Assembly: GCA_029859485.1 (NCBI GenBank)
Contig: JAOUDB010000109.1
Location: 1-7,586, forward strand
Length of the DNA: 7,586 bases
Reading direction: 5' to 3'
DNA from: Desulfuromonadales bacterium
GTDB taxonomy: Bacteria > Desulfobacterota > Desulfuromonadia > Desulfuromonadales > BM103
This document shows positions 1 through 6,360 of the stretch, in pieces. The position numbers and the translations under genes are program-made. The first letter of the stretch is position 1. Each line of letters opens with the position of its first letter. The notes beneath the pieces were generated by a model. That model was not told where the DNA came from and did no database searches. It saw only the letters and a program-made list of their open reading frames with translations.

Positions 1-2291
1 AGGAAGCCAAGGGAGCTCAGGTCCTTGATGTCTGCGCTGCTTATGTCGGCCGCGATGAACTTGCCGATCTGACCCACCTGGTCAAGCTGCACGCCGAGTC
101 GTTGAAGATCCCGATCATGATCGATTCGACCAACTCCGATTGCATTGAAGCCTGCCTGAAAATCTATCCGGGGCGCTGTATTATCAATTCGATCAACCTC
201 GAAGATGGCGGCAAGACTCTTGATAAGGTTTGCCGACTGGCGAAGAAGTATGGCGCCGCGGTTGTTGCTTTGACCATCAACGAGCAGGGCATGGCGATGA
301 CGGCCGATGAAAAGGTCGCGACAGCCAGGCAGATTTACGAACGGGCTGTTGGCAAGCACGGTTTAAGGCCTCAAGATATTCTCTTTGATCCGCTCACTTT
401 TACCATCGGGGCCGGTGATGAAAACCTTCTAGACGCAGCGATCCAGACTCTGGATGGCATCCGACGGATCAAGGAAGAGCTGCCGGGTGTCTATACGCTA
501 CTCGGTTTGAGCAACATCTCTTTCGGCCTACCGCCGGCAGCACGCAAAATCCTCAATTCGGTTTTCATGCACGAGGCGATAGAACAGGGACTCGATGCCG
601 CGATCATCGATGCCGGAAAAATCCTGCCCTTGGCGCAGGTCAGCGAAGAAGATCGCATCTTCTGTCGTGACTTGATTTACAATCGTGGTCAGGATGAAGA
701 GGTGTCGCCGCTAATGCGCTTCATCGAGCACTTCTCGGAGCGGGTTGAGGGTGACGATGAGGAGGATTCAGATAATCAACGCCCTGAAGAGGCCTTGCAC
801 CAGAAGATAGTGCGGGGAGAAAAGGACGGTATCGAGGACATCCTCTCCGTCCTGCTCGATCGTTATCCGCCCCTTGAAATCGTCAACCTGATCCTGGTTC
901 CGGCCATGCGCCACGTCGGCGAGCTGTTCGGCAAGGGCGAGCTGCTACTGCCCTTCGTGCTGCAGTCGGCCGAGGCGATGAAGAAGAGCGTCGCCTGGCT
1001 GGAACCGCACATGGAGAAGCTTGACCAGGAAGAGGGGACCAAGATCCTTTTGGCTACGGTGCAGGGTGATGTCCACGATATAGGCAAGAACCTGGTTGAT
1101 ATCCTTCTCTCCAACAATGGTTACAAGGTTTTCAATATTGGCATCAAGGTCCCGGCGGAAACGATTATCGCCAAAGCCCGTGAACTGAACGTCGATATGA
1201 TCGGTCTGAGCGGTTTGCTGGTGAAGTCGGCGATCGTCATGCAGGAGAGTTTGCCGCAATATCGAGAGGCAGGCCTTGACGTGCCGATCCTGCTCGGTGG
1301 CGCAGCACTGACCAGTGATTTTGTGGCCACCTCCTGTGTGCCGAATTACGATGCACCGGTGGTTTACTGCTCCGATGCTTTTGCTGGTCTTAAAGCTTTG
1401 AAAGATTTCGAGACCGGTCAGTTAACTGCTACCGTCGCTGCGCCGAAGAATGGCAAGCCGCGCATGAAACCGGGTGTGAAAGACGTCAATATCGATCGAA
1501 GTCAGCCGGTGCCGGAGCCACCTTTTTATGGCTTGCGTCACGTCGTCGGCATCGACCCGGCCAAGCTCTTTCCTTATGTCAACGAACAGGCTCTCTTCCG
1601 GGGTCGCTGGGGGTACCGGCGCACCTCCAGTTCCAGTGCTGAAGAGTACGCTGAGTTGACGCGAAGTAAAGTCGTTCCACTCTACGAAAGTCTCAAAGCG
1701 CGCTGCCTGGAAGAAGGCTTGTTGCACCCGAAGGCTGCTTATGGCTACTTCCGTTGCTACAGTGAAGGTGATAAGGTTCTCGTGGAAACCGGTGAGGATG
1801 TCATGGCGTTCGAGTTCCCGCGCCAGCAGTCGCCGCCGCATCTCTGTATTGCTGATTACTACCGCACCCGCGAAGAGGGAGGTGATGTGGCAGCATTCTT
1901 CGTGGTCACCATCGGCGATCGGATCGCTGAAGAGACCAAGCGTTTGTTTGAGGCTGATGCCTATCACGATTACCTCATGTTGCATGGCTTTAGCGTCGAG
2001 GTGACCGACGCCCTGGCGGAATACTGGCATGAAGAGATGCGCCGCGAACTCGGCATCAACAGGGCAAAGCCAGACGATATGACCGGCTACGTGACTCAAG
2101 GCTACCAGGGTTCGCGCTACGGCTTCGGTTATCCAGCCTGCCCCGACCTTGACGCCCACGAGATGTTGTTCAAGATTCTCGAACCGGAGAAGATCGGTAT
2201 TACCTTGACCGAGACGATGGAGATGGTCCCCGAGGTCAGTACTTCGGCGATTATTGCTCACCATCCGCAGGCGAAGTATTTTGCGGTTTAG
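1..2291 (+). CDS. metH: Cobalamin-dependent methionine synthase, 5' end outside window
   Basis: The enzyme transfers the methyl group of 5-methyltetrahydrofolate through cobalamin to homocysteine, giving methionine and THF in the cytoplasm. The frame is open from the first bases (GAQVLDVCAAYVGRDE is encoded from about base 15), so the TTG at 102 is internal. The N-terminal homocysteine-binding part and the start of the pterin domain are missing from the window. Visible domains, in order, are the pterin-binding barrel (to about 690), the helical B12 cap (about 770-1030; LPFVLQSAEAMKKSV), the B12 Rossmann domain (about 1040-1420) and the reactivation domain (about 1440-2288). The Rossmann domain has DVHDIGKN, whose His at 1074-1076 should be the lower cobalt ligand, plus GLSGLLVKSA and LLGGAAL. 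The reactivation domain has RYGFGYPACPD (RxxxGYPACPD, the AdoMet-binding motif) and ends HHPQAKYFAV. The C-terminus is complete. No flavodoxin-type reactivation partner is in the window; whether the following rubredoxin plays that part is unknown. Confidence 0.97.
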   Translation, partial: EAKGAQVLDVCAAYVGRDELADLTHLVKLHAESLKIPIMIDSTNSDCIEACLKIYPGRCIINSINLEDGGKTLDKVCRLAKKYGAAVVALTINEQGMAMTADEKVATARQIYERAVGKHGLRPQDILFDPLTFTIGAGDENLLDAAIQTLDGIRRIKEELPGVYTLLGLSNISFGLPPAARKILNSVFMHEAIEQGLDAAIIDAGKILPLAQVSEEDRIFCRDLIYNRGQDEEVSPLMRFIEHFSERVEGDDEEDSDNQRPEEALHQKIVRGEKDGIEDILSVLLDRYPPLEIVNLILVPAMRHVGELFGKGELLLPFVLQSAEAMKKSVAWLEPHMEKLDQEEGTKILLATVQGDVHDIGKNLVDILLSNNGYKVFNIGIKVPAETIIAKARELNVDMIGLSGLLVKSAIVMQESLPQYREAGLDVPILLGGAALTSDFVATSCVPNYDAPVVYCSDAFAGLKALKDFETGQLTATVAAPKNGKPRMKPGVKDVNIDRSQPVPEPPFYGLRHVVGIDPAKLFPYVNEQALFRGRWGYRRTSSSSAEEYAELTRSKVVPLYESLKARCLEEGLLHPKAAYGYFRCYSEGDKVLVETGEDVMAFEFPRQQSPPHLCIADYYRTREEGGDVAAFFVVTIGDRIAEETKRLFEADAYHDYLMLHGFSVEVTDALAEYWHEEMRRELGINRAKPDDMTGYVTQGYQGSRYGFGYPACPDLDAHEMLFKILEPEKIGITLTETMEMVPEVSTSAIIAHHPQAKYFAV

Positions 2292-2310
2292 GACTTGGAG
2301 TTTTTGAGCT

Positions 2311-2425
2311 GAAAGCTTTTTACCACCTGCTCGCTTTGCTCACTCGAGACACCGATGACATGGAGAAAACCTTCAGGGGTTTTGGTTTGCCCTGAGTTCT
2401 CTGGGCCTCTGTGGTAAAAGCTTTT
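2311..2425. repeat. Long imperfect inverted repeat between metH and rubredoxin
   Basis: The outer arms 2311-2326 and 2411-2425 pair over 15 positions with one bulged T (closing base ACCAC with GTGGT, then AAAGCTTTT-type sequence). Inside are two stacked stems: GAGAA 2363-2367 with TTCTC 2397-2401, and TTCAGGG 2372-2378 with CCCTGAG 2390-2396. The whole forms a branched hairpin of about 115 nt, 20 bases after the metH stop and 80 bases before the rubredoxin start. No clear T-run follows, so it is not a textbook terminator. It could be an mRNA-end structure, a small RNA or a short palindromic repeat element; which one cannot be told from a single copy. Confidence 0.6.
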
Positions 2426-2505
2426 AAAGCTTAGATGTAAGTTTAACTCTTTAGAGGGTTGTTTCGAATTATAACTTGATATGGGTTTTGTTAAAGGAGG
2501 ATGAC

Positions 2506-2664
2506 ATGCGTTACATCTGCGCAAACTGTGGTTACACCTACGATCCCGACCAGGGCGATCCGATGAACGATATCCCGCCGGGAACGGCTTTTGCCGACCT
2601 GCCGGAGAACTGGGTCTGTCCTTTGTGTTATGCGACGATGGATAGCTTTGATCCGCTTGATTGA
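2506..2664 (+). CDS. Rubredoxin
   Basis: This 52-residue protein binds a single iron through four cysteines and carries one electron in the cytoplasm. The two cysteine pairs are CANC (Cys5, Cys8) and CPLC (Cys38, Cys41). Between them are the family hallmarks GYTYDPDQGDP, IPPGTAF and LPENWVCP. The length matches the usual 50-55 residues. The ATG at 2506 is chosen because a strong AGGAGG (2495-2500) lies five bases upstream; a TTG at 2476 in frame would put that Shine-Dalgarno inside the gene. One oddity is that the residue after Cys41 is Tyr (CPLCY), where most rubredoxins have Gly. The gene sits between metH and a convergent MetF-family gene and is flanked by a hairpin on each side, so it may be transcribed alone. 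Its redox partner cannot be read from the sequence; supply of electrons to folate or cobalamin chemistry is only a contextual guess. Confidence 0.95.
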   Translation: MRYICANCGYTYDPDQGDPMNDIPPGTAFADLPENWVCPLCYATMDSFDPLD

Positions 2665-2697
2665 TTGAAAAGGTTAAAGTCAAAAGCATAATAGAAG

Positions 2698-2780
2698 GCA
2701 GATAAACTCAGATAAATGCGGATTTAAAAACCAGCGCTTCGGCTTTGAAGCTAAATCTGAGTCCATCAGACTTTATCTGC
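2698..2780. repeat. Imperfect palindrome between convergent genes
   Basis: Outer arms GCAGATAAA (2698-2706) and TTTATCTGC (2772-2780) match perfectly. A middle stem GATTTA/TAAATC (2721-2726 with 2752-2757) and an inner stem GCTTC/GAAGC (2736-2740 with 2747-2751, six-base loop) are nested within them. The left arm also repeats GATAAA twice. It fills the gap between the rubredoxin stop and the stop of the minus-strand MetF-like gene, so it may act as a transcript-end structure for both. AT-rich arms with no clean U-run make a dispersed palindromic repeat an equally good reading. Confidence 0.6.
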
Positions 2781-2794
2781 GTTCAGACCAAGCT

Positions 2795-3535
2795 TTAAAT
2801 AAGCCCTTCCAGATACTTAACCAGATCAACCCGGATCGGCATGAAGTAGATGCTTGAATCGGTGCTCTTGCAGAAGGCCAATGCTCGCTTGGCAAAGTTG
2901 CGGTTCCACTCCAGCGTCGGCTCAAAGTCAGGTGGGAAGATGGCGTTGTTGAGGTTGTCCCAGTAATCCTTGCTGCGCACACTCATGACCGGGCTGATTC
3001 CCCAATAGGTTTCTACTCCCGATAGCAGGTCGTGGTAGATCTCCATCAAGCGCAAGTCGAAGAAGGGTTGAGTGAAAAAGCCTTCGGCTCCGGCGTCGAG
3101 CTTGCGTTTTACGTAATCAAGTTCGGTCTTGATCCCTGACCTGTAGGGGTCGATGCCAGCATAGACTTTCAGCTCGGGCATCTGTGCTTTGAGCGCACGG
3201 ATCAATTCGACGGACGTGGTTCGAAAGACCCGGCGCGACATGTCCTGCGGTTGGTCTCCGGCGATTACGAGAACACTGTCGATGCCATTCGTCCTGAATT
3301 TCTCCACCAGGGGAAACGGTATGCTTAAGTCGAAATCGATGGCACGCAGGTGAGGGATGGTGTGCGCAAAAAACTCTTTGGCCTGGATGCAGGCATCCCA
3401 GCTTCTTAAGGGAAATTTCAGCAGATCAGGAATGTTGATGATATTGATGTTCGGTAAATTTTTCTGCACCAACTGCATTTCCTGCTTTAACGTTTCGTGG
3501 TCACGCGGTACCAGTTCTATGGATATTTTTTGCAA
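2795..3535 (-). CDS. Methylenetetrahydrofolate reductase (MetF) family protein, compact and divergent
   Basis: This 246-residue TIM-barrel protein is of the flavin-dependent 5,10-methylenetetrahydrofolate reductase family, which makes 5-methyl-THF for methionine synthase. Family landmarks are the N-terminal SIELVP with Glu7 (SFEFFPP with the catalytic Glu in E. coli MetF), PHLRAIDFD (PHLTCID), VIAGDQPQD with Asp94 (RGDLP), YVKRKLDAGAEGFFTQPFFD with Gln156 (LKRKVDAGANRAITQFFFD) and GISPV (GILPV). It is about 40-50 residues shorter than E. coli MetF, several motifs are altered, and the C-terminal end is reduced. The start is TTG at 3535 with AGAGGA seven bases upstream; an in-frame TAA lies nine codons upstream of it and the first internal ATG is at residue 20. 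The gene converges on rubredoxin and diverges from aroC. Family membership is secure; whether it is the housekeeping reductase or a paralogue with another C1 substrate is open. Confidence 0.85.
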   Translation of the reverse strand: MQKISIELVPRDHETLKQEMQLVQKNLPNINIINIPDLLKFPLRSWDACIQAKEFFAHTIPHLRAIDFDLSIPFPLVEKFRTNGIDSVLVIAGDQPQDMSRRVFRTTSVELIRALKAQMPELKVYAGIDPYRSGIKTELDYVKRKLDAGAEGFFTQPFFDLRLMEIYHDLLSGVETYWGISPVMSVRSKDYWDNLNNAIFPPDFEPTLEWNRNFAKRALAFCKSTDSSIYFMPIRVDLVKYLEGLI

Positions 3536-3581
3536 AGGGCTGTCCTCTTTAAATATTAGTTAGATATGAAATACGAGTATT

Positions 3582-3611
3582 ATTGTAACCATGCTTTGTT
3601 AAATTACACAA
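3582..3611 (-). promoter_or_regulatory. Candidate promoter for the MetF-like gene
   Basis: Read on the minus strand, TTGTGT (3611-3606) and TACAAT (3587-3582) are spaced by 18 bases. This resembles a sigma-70-type promoter about 50 bases before the TTG start. It is a motif match only. Confidence 0.4.
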
Positions 3612-3648
3612 TAAAAGCTTACAGGCTTCCCTGAAGCGTCGAATTGTT

Positions 3649-3654
3649 TATAAT
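3649..3654 (+). promoter_or_regulatory. Candidate -10 box for aroC
   Basis: A perfect TATAAT lies 47 bases upstream of the aroC start, in an AT-rich stretch. No good -35 box is found at 16-18 bases before it, so this is weak support. The aroC ribosome-binding site is GGGAG at 3690-3694, seven bases before the ATG. Confidence 0.35.
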
Positions 3655-3701
3655 AGTTTCCACAGTAAAAATATTATGAAAATTCTTTTGGGAGATCAAT
3701 A

Positions 3702-4784
3702 ATGTCCAGTTCTTTCGGTACTTTGTTTCGTGTTAGCACTTTTGGTGAGTCTCACGGTGTCGGCGTCGGCGCGATCGTTGATGGCTGCCCTGCTAGCCTT
3801 GAGCTGTCTGAAGCTGATATTCAGCCGCAACTTGATCGTCGGCGTCCCGGGCAGAGTGATCTCACCACACCCAGGGAGGAAGCTGACCAGGTGACCATTC
3901 TTTCCGGGGTTGAAAATGGCCAAACGCTCGGAACCTCGATCGGTTTGCTGGTGCGTAACAAGGATCAGCGTCCTGGCGATTATGGTGAGATGGATGCTGT
4001 GCCTCGCCCTTCCCACGCAGACTTTACCTACCAGGCCAAGTACGGCACCCGCGCCAGTAGCGGGGGTGGCCGTTCAAGTGCCCGCGAGACGATTGGCCGT
4101 GTCGCCTCCGGAGCGATTGCCGAAAAGATCTTACGTGAAGAATATGGTATAGAGATAGTCGCCTGGGTTAGCGCCGTGGGAGAAGAGCAAGCCGGTGAGG
4201 TCGATCCTTTAACGATTAACCGCGAGCAGGTCGATCGCAACCTAATACGTTGTCCCGATACCCCTGCCGCAGAACGAATGGAAAACAAGGTGCGGGAGAT
4301 TCGTGATGCCAAGGATTCGATCGGCGGCGTGGTCAGTTGTGTCTGTCGCAACGTTCCCGCTGGCTGGGGAGAGCCGGTCTTTGACAAACTGGATGCTATG
4401 CTCGCCCACGCCATGCTGTCGCTTCCTGCTACCAAAGGTTTTGAGGTCGGTTCCGGTTTTGCCGGCACTTGCCTGCGCGGCTCGCAGCACAACGATCCTT
4501 TTGTAAAGAAGGGAAATCGCTTAGGCACTGTTACCAATAACGCCGGTGGTATGTTGGGCGGAATCTCCAGCGGTGAGCCAGTGCTTTTTCGGGTGGCTTT
4601 CAAACCGGTCGCAACGATCGGAGTGTCCCAGCAAACAGCTGATTTTGATGGCAATCCGGTAACATTGGAAGCCAAGGGTCGACATGACCCCTGCGTTGTG
4701 CCACGTGCCGTGCCGATTGTCGAATCGATGGCGGCCCTGGTTCTTCTGGACCTTGGTATGAGGCAAAAAATGAGAACTGCGTAG
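3702..4784 (+). CDS. aroC: Chorismate synthase
   Basis: The enzyme converts 5-enolpyruvylshikimate-3-phosphate to chorismate, the branch point for aromatic amino acids, folate and quinones, using reduced FMN without net redox change. At 360 residues it matches the E. coli enzyme in length. Landmarks are FGESHG (14-19, His18), DRRRPGQS (45-52), the NKDQRPGDY block (86-94), RPSHADFTY with His105, [20 protein letters not shown] (114-133), GGISSG and the C-terminal signature beginning [16 protein letters not shown] at residue 327. The two histidines are the acid/base residues known from the family. The ATG has GGGAG seven bases upstream. The RRRPG and RPSHADFTY form is the E. coli/plant-like type, not the Bacillus type with an RYQRG segment. 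No other shikimate gene is adjacent and no strong terminator follows at once; the first good plus-strand one is at 5050. Confidence 0.98.
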   Translation: MSSSFGTLFRVSTFGESHGVGVGAIVDGCPASLELSEADIQPQLDRRRPGQSDLTTPREEADQVTILSGVENGQTLGTSIGLLVRNKDQRPGDYGEMDAVPRPSHADFTYQAKYGTRASSGGGRSSARETIGRVASGAIAEKILREEYGIEIVAWVSAVGEEQAGEVDPLTINREQVDRNLIRCPDTPAAERMENKVREIRDAKDSIGGVVSCVCRNVPAGWGEPVFDKLDAMLAHAMLSLPATKGFEVGSGFAGTCLRGSQHNDPFVKKGNRLGTVTNNAGGMLGGISSGEPVLFRVAFKPVATIGVSQQTADFDGNPVTLEAKGRHDPCVVPRAVPIVESMAALVLLDLGMRQKMRTA

Positions 4785-5003
4785 CACTCGCGGTCACTCA
4801 CACCAAAATTGTTTTTGTTGTCTGTGAAATAAGGTTGTTTTTCGTCAGTTTGCAGGGCTGAGCCAAAGAATGTGAGATTACAAAAAGGGTTCCAATCTAA
4901 ATCGTAGTCACTTTTTAGTCACGGCCCAAATTTATCTTAGCCCCTTGAGTGGCGATTTAAAATCCCTCTCAATGTGCAACTCCTTGAGCCTCTCAGATTG
5001 GTG
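4785..5003. other. Non-coding stretch after aroC with degenerate repeat copies
   Basis: No credible ORF is seen on either strand. The segment 4907-4962 resembles element R (GTCAC, then CCAAA, then TTGAG, then ATTTAA in the same order as at 6419-6466) but lacks the terminal hairpin. An AGTCAC direct repeat (4906-4911 and 4917-4922) lies at its start. A still weaker resemblance begins at GTCAC 4793. It reads as decayed repeat copies. Confidence 0.4.
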
Positions 5004-5080
5004 GTCACTTTTCCCAGCCTAGCTCAAGCTCTTTAATACACAAAACTATGGCCACCAGGGTTTGATCCTTGGTGGCCTTT
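5004..5080 (+). repeat. Element R, copy 1 (short form)
   Basis: It begins GTCAC, passes through AGCC and TTTAA, then TATGGCCACC, and ends in the hairpin described at 5050-5080. Order and spacing match the copies at 6419 and 6948, but the middle is about 15-20 bases shorter. Identity is judged by eye. Confidence 0.45.
5050..5080 (+). terminator. Intrinsic terminator-like hairpin
   Basis: GGCCACCAGGG (5050-5060) pairs with CCTTGGTGGCC (5067-5077) through 11 pairs including one G-U, with loop TTTGAT and only three T following. It is the first strong plus-strand hairpin after aroC and may end read-through from it. Confidence 0.6.
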
Positions 5081-5084
5081 CCTG

Positions 5085-5115
5085 TTGAACCTCAGATGTG
5101 CTTTTGTGCTATAGT
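5085..5115 (+). promoter_or_regulatory. Candidate promoter of a short transcription unit
   Basis: TTGAAC (5085-5090) and TATAGT (5110-5115) are separated by 19 bases. The -10 box has the extended form TGCTATAGT. It lies just after one terminator and about 190 bases before the next, which supports an independent short transcript starting near 5121. Confidence 0.5.
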
Positions 5116-5166
5116 GGATATACCTCAATAGGAAAAGAGGTCTCAAAGGAAAAGGAGGAAGATCTT

Positions 5167-5217
5167 ATGCCAGTCTCTGATCCGCCTGACCGCTTAGGGA
5201 AAACCACATCAAACTGA
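5167..5217 (+). CDS. Possible 16-residue peptide
   Basis: The frame MPVSDPPDRLGKTTSN starts at ATG 5167 and stops at TGA 5215. An excellent AAAGGAGGA ribosome site (5152-5160) lies six bases before the start, which is the main reason to list it. The product is hydrophilic, with no signal or membrane segment, and matches no family I recognise. It could be a leader peptide whose translation affects the downstream hairpins, or an accidental frame in an RNA gene. Confidence 0.35.
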   Translation: MPVSDPPDRLGKTTSN

Positions 5218-5302
5218 AAAACAGAAATATTTGGATTGCTGAGGTCTCGTGATCCATCAAAGGTTCCCTCGACGGGAACTCTCGCAGAAAGAAAGTAAAC
5301 AT

Positions 5303-5335
5303 AAAACGCCCCAGGAAACTCTGGGGCGTTTTTCT
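5303..5335. terminator. Strong bidirectional intrinsic terminator
   Basis: AAAACGCCCCAG (5303-5314) and CTGGGGCGTTTT (5321-5332) pair perfectly over 12 bases with loop GAAACT. A T-run follows on the plus strand and the A-run on the other side gives a T-run on the minus strand. It can end the short plus-strand unit and also minus-strand transcription from the BLUF gene. The downstream tail TTCTATATGTCAGG is nearly identical to the tail after the 6479-6509 hairpin. Confidence 0.85.
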
Positions 5336-5408
5336 ATATGTCAGGGTTCGCAAAAAATTCACTTCGTGGCAATTTAGCCCGTTGATTCAAGACAGGAGGA
5401 TCTGCAAG

Positions 5409-5478
5409 ACAAGGAGCGGCGTCGGGAAGGCCGCTCCTTGTAAGCACTGGTCGGGAGGACTGGGTTAAACCCAGCGAC
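5409..5478 (-). repeat. Element H, copy 1 (two hairpins after BLUF)
   Basis: ACAAGGAGCGGC (5409-5420) pairs perfectly with GCCGCTCCTTGT (5430-5441) around a nine-base loop. It is followed by GTCG...CGAC (5450-5453 with 5475-5478) enclosing CTGGGTT/AACCCAG (5460-5474). It begins 11 bases beyond the BLUF stop and is probably its first transcript-end structure. The same two-hairpin arrangement, with other stem bases, recurs at 6328-6395. Confidence 0.6.
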
Positions 5479-5488
5479 ACCCTGCACT

Positions 5489-5926
5489 CTACTCCTTAGT
5501 AGTGAGATCCAGAAGTTCCGCCCAAGCTGATGCTGCCAGAGCCTCGGTCAGAGTCTCAATAATTGCCGACTGTGCGTGAACTGCATCTATAATCGCTCTC
5601 ACCGGCTGAAGTCTCTCTGATAAGGTCGTATCCAGATTAATTGCCTTCATGTTCCAGCCCAGAAATAACCTTTGTAAATCTCCGATTTGGATTCCAAGAG
5701 TGATTATCTTTTCATGACGGGGATCCTTCAGAATAGTTGTAAAAAGCCTGTCAATATTCTCTTCCGGGCCCTCTATGATCTGAAAAAACACCCCTCCTCT
5801 TGCCATCAAGACCCCGGTTATGTCATTTTCCGCATTTTTCTTTGCTGCCTGCCTTGCCAGTTCCTCAATTTCGTCGTCAGACATATCCTGTACAAAACTG
5901 CTTATATAATTAATTCGCTTAAGCAT
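5489..5926 (-). CDS. Stand-alone BLUF-domain blue-light photoreceptor
   Basis: This 145-residue cytoplasmic protein is a BLUF domain, which binds FAD non-covalently and senses blue light by rearranging hydrogen bonds around the flavin. The key residues are present: Tyr7 (INYISS), Asn31 (KKNAENDITGVL), Gln49 (FFQIIEG), Trp91 and Met93 (LGWNMKAI), equivalent to AppA Tyr21, Asn45, Gln63, Trp104 and Met106. EGPEENIDRLFTTILKDPRH is the usual family segment. About 50 residues follow the core, predicted as two helices, and no EAL, GGDEF or other output domain is fused, so it probably signals through a partner protein. The ATG at 5926 has AAGGAG six bases upstream. It is the only gene in its orientation here; no obvious partner is adjacent. 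A hairpin pair and then a strong terminator lie beyond the stop. Confidence 0.95.
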   Translation of the reverse strand: MLKRINYISSFVQDMSDDEIEELARQAAKKNAENDITGVLMARGGVFFQIIEGPEENIDRLFTTILKDPRHEKIITLGIQIGDLQRLFLGWNMKAINLDTTLSERLQPVRAIIDAVHAQSAIIETLTEALAASAWAELLDLTTKE

Positions 5927-6327
5927 TTGTTTCTCCTTAGGGTAGGTATTAACGAATCAACCTCAGCCAGACCGACTCGATCCGGTTACGTGTTGCGAAG
6001 TAAGTGCCTGATACATTTGAGATTCTTACGGGAACAACTTTCTGTTTGTGTAGCCATGGTGCAATGGCATAAAGAATATTGTAGAGTAAAAACCTCATAG
6101 ACACTCTTGAGGTTATTTAAACACCCCCAATTGGAAAAGCAAGGGCAAGGGTGTGAATTCAGGTGAAGCTGTCCCCTCCATCAACAACTCAGAAGCGGAC
6201 GCTCCTTAAAGGACCTGCCTCGGAACCAACACCCCTCAACGAAACTTACCAACGGCACATTCCCCGAACACTCAAATTGTCACTTTGAAGGAAACTCCGG
6301 CCCGGAATGGAACCAATGGGCAAAAAT
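5927..6327. other. Non-coding stretch upstream of BLUF
   Basis: This should hold the BLUF promoter, but no convincing -35/-10 pair is seen. A hairpin AACCTCA/TGAGGTT (6091-6097 with 6108-6114) is followed by a T-run on the minus strand and would block transcripts entering from the right. ACACCC/GGGTGT (6121-6126 with 6149-6154) may form a loose second hairpin, and TCCGG/CCGGA (6296-6300 with 6302-6306) a short palindrome. The sequence near 6193-6212 faintly resembles the right arm of element H. No gene is supported. Confidence 0.4.
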
Positions 6328-6355
6328 GAAGAGCGCCCCCGGGAAGGTCGCTCCT
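6320..6355 (-). terminator. Minus-strand terminator-like hairpin (element H, copy 2)
   Basis: On the minus strand GAGCG (6353-6349) pairs with CGCTC (6335-6331), continued by GG/CC after one mismatch, and is followed by TTCATTTTT. In the plus direction there is no good T-run. The loop side GGGAAGG and right arm CGCTCCTTGTAA match copy 1 at 5425-5443. The second hairpin of the unit follows at 6367-6395 (GTCG...CGAC around GATT/AATC). Confidence 0.6.
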
Positions 6356-6360
6356 TGTAA

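Larger units (their letters stand above)
5116..5335 (+). ncRNA. Candidate short transcript (sRNA or peptide mRNA)
   Basis: A promoter-like sequence, a structured segment and a very strong terminator bound about 210 nt. The start can fold as ACCTC/GAGGT (5122-5126 with 5137-5141). A second hairpin GTTCCC/GGGAAC (5263-5268 with 5274-5279, loop TCGAC) lies near the end. GAGGTCTC occurs twice (5137-5144 and 5241-5248). The purine-rich leader 5131-5160 contains several GGA motifs, as seen in CsrA/RsmA targets, but it also holds a normal Shine-Dalgarno, so that reading is weak. No known RNA family is recognised. Confidence 0.45.

Noticed and set aside
1422..2264. 280-residue minus-strand frame inside metH
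   Set aside because: It is antisense to the MetH reactivation domain, which carries the expected AdoMet-binding motif.
2288..2689. 133-residue minus-strand frame opposite rubredoxin
   Set aside because: It lies antisense to a certain rubredoxin gene and across the 2311-2425 hairpin, and its composition is low-complexity Ser/Pro/Lys rich.
5002..5080. Cyclic dinucleotide (GEMM) or fluoride riboswitch
   Set aside because: The conserved core sequences of these classes are absent; only the generic hairpin is present.
5262..5279. tRNA or tmRNA T-arm (GGTTCCCTCGAC-like hairpin)
   Set aside because: No acceptor stem, anticodon arm or CCA end can be placed around it, and the loop lacks the TTCRA pattern of a T-loop.
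5165..5362. 65-residue minus-strand frame
   Set aside because: It runs through the perfect 12-bp terminator hairpin and opposite the short plus-strand unit, and shows no recognisable family.
5687..6100. 137-residue plus-strand frame over the BLUF gene
   Set aside because: Its first half is the complement of the conserved BLUF domain, whose key residues are all in the minus-strand frame.
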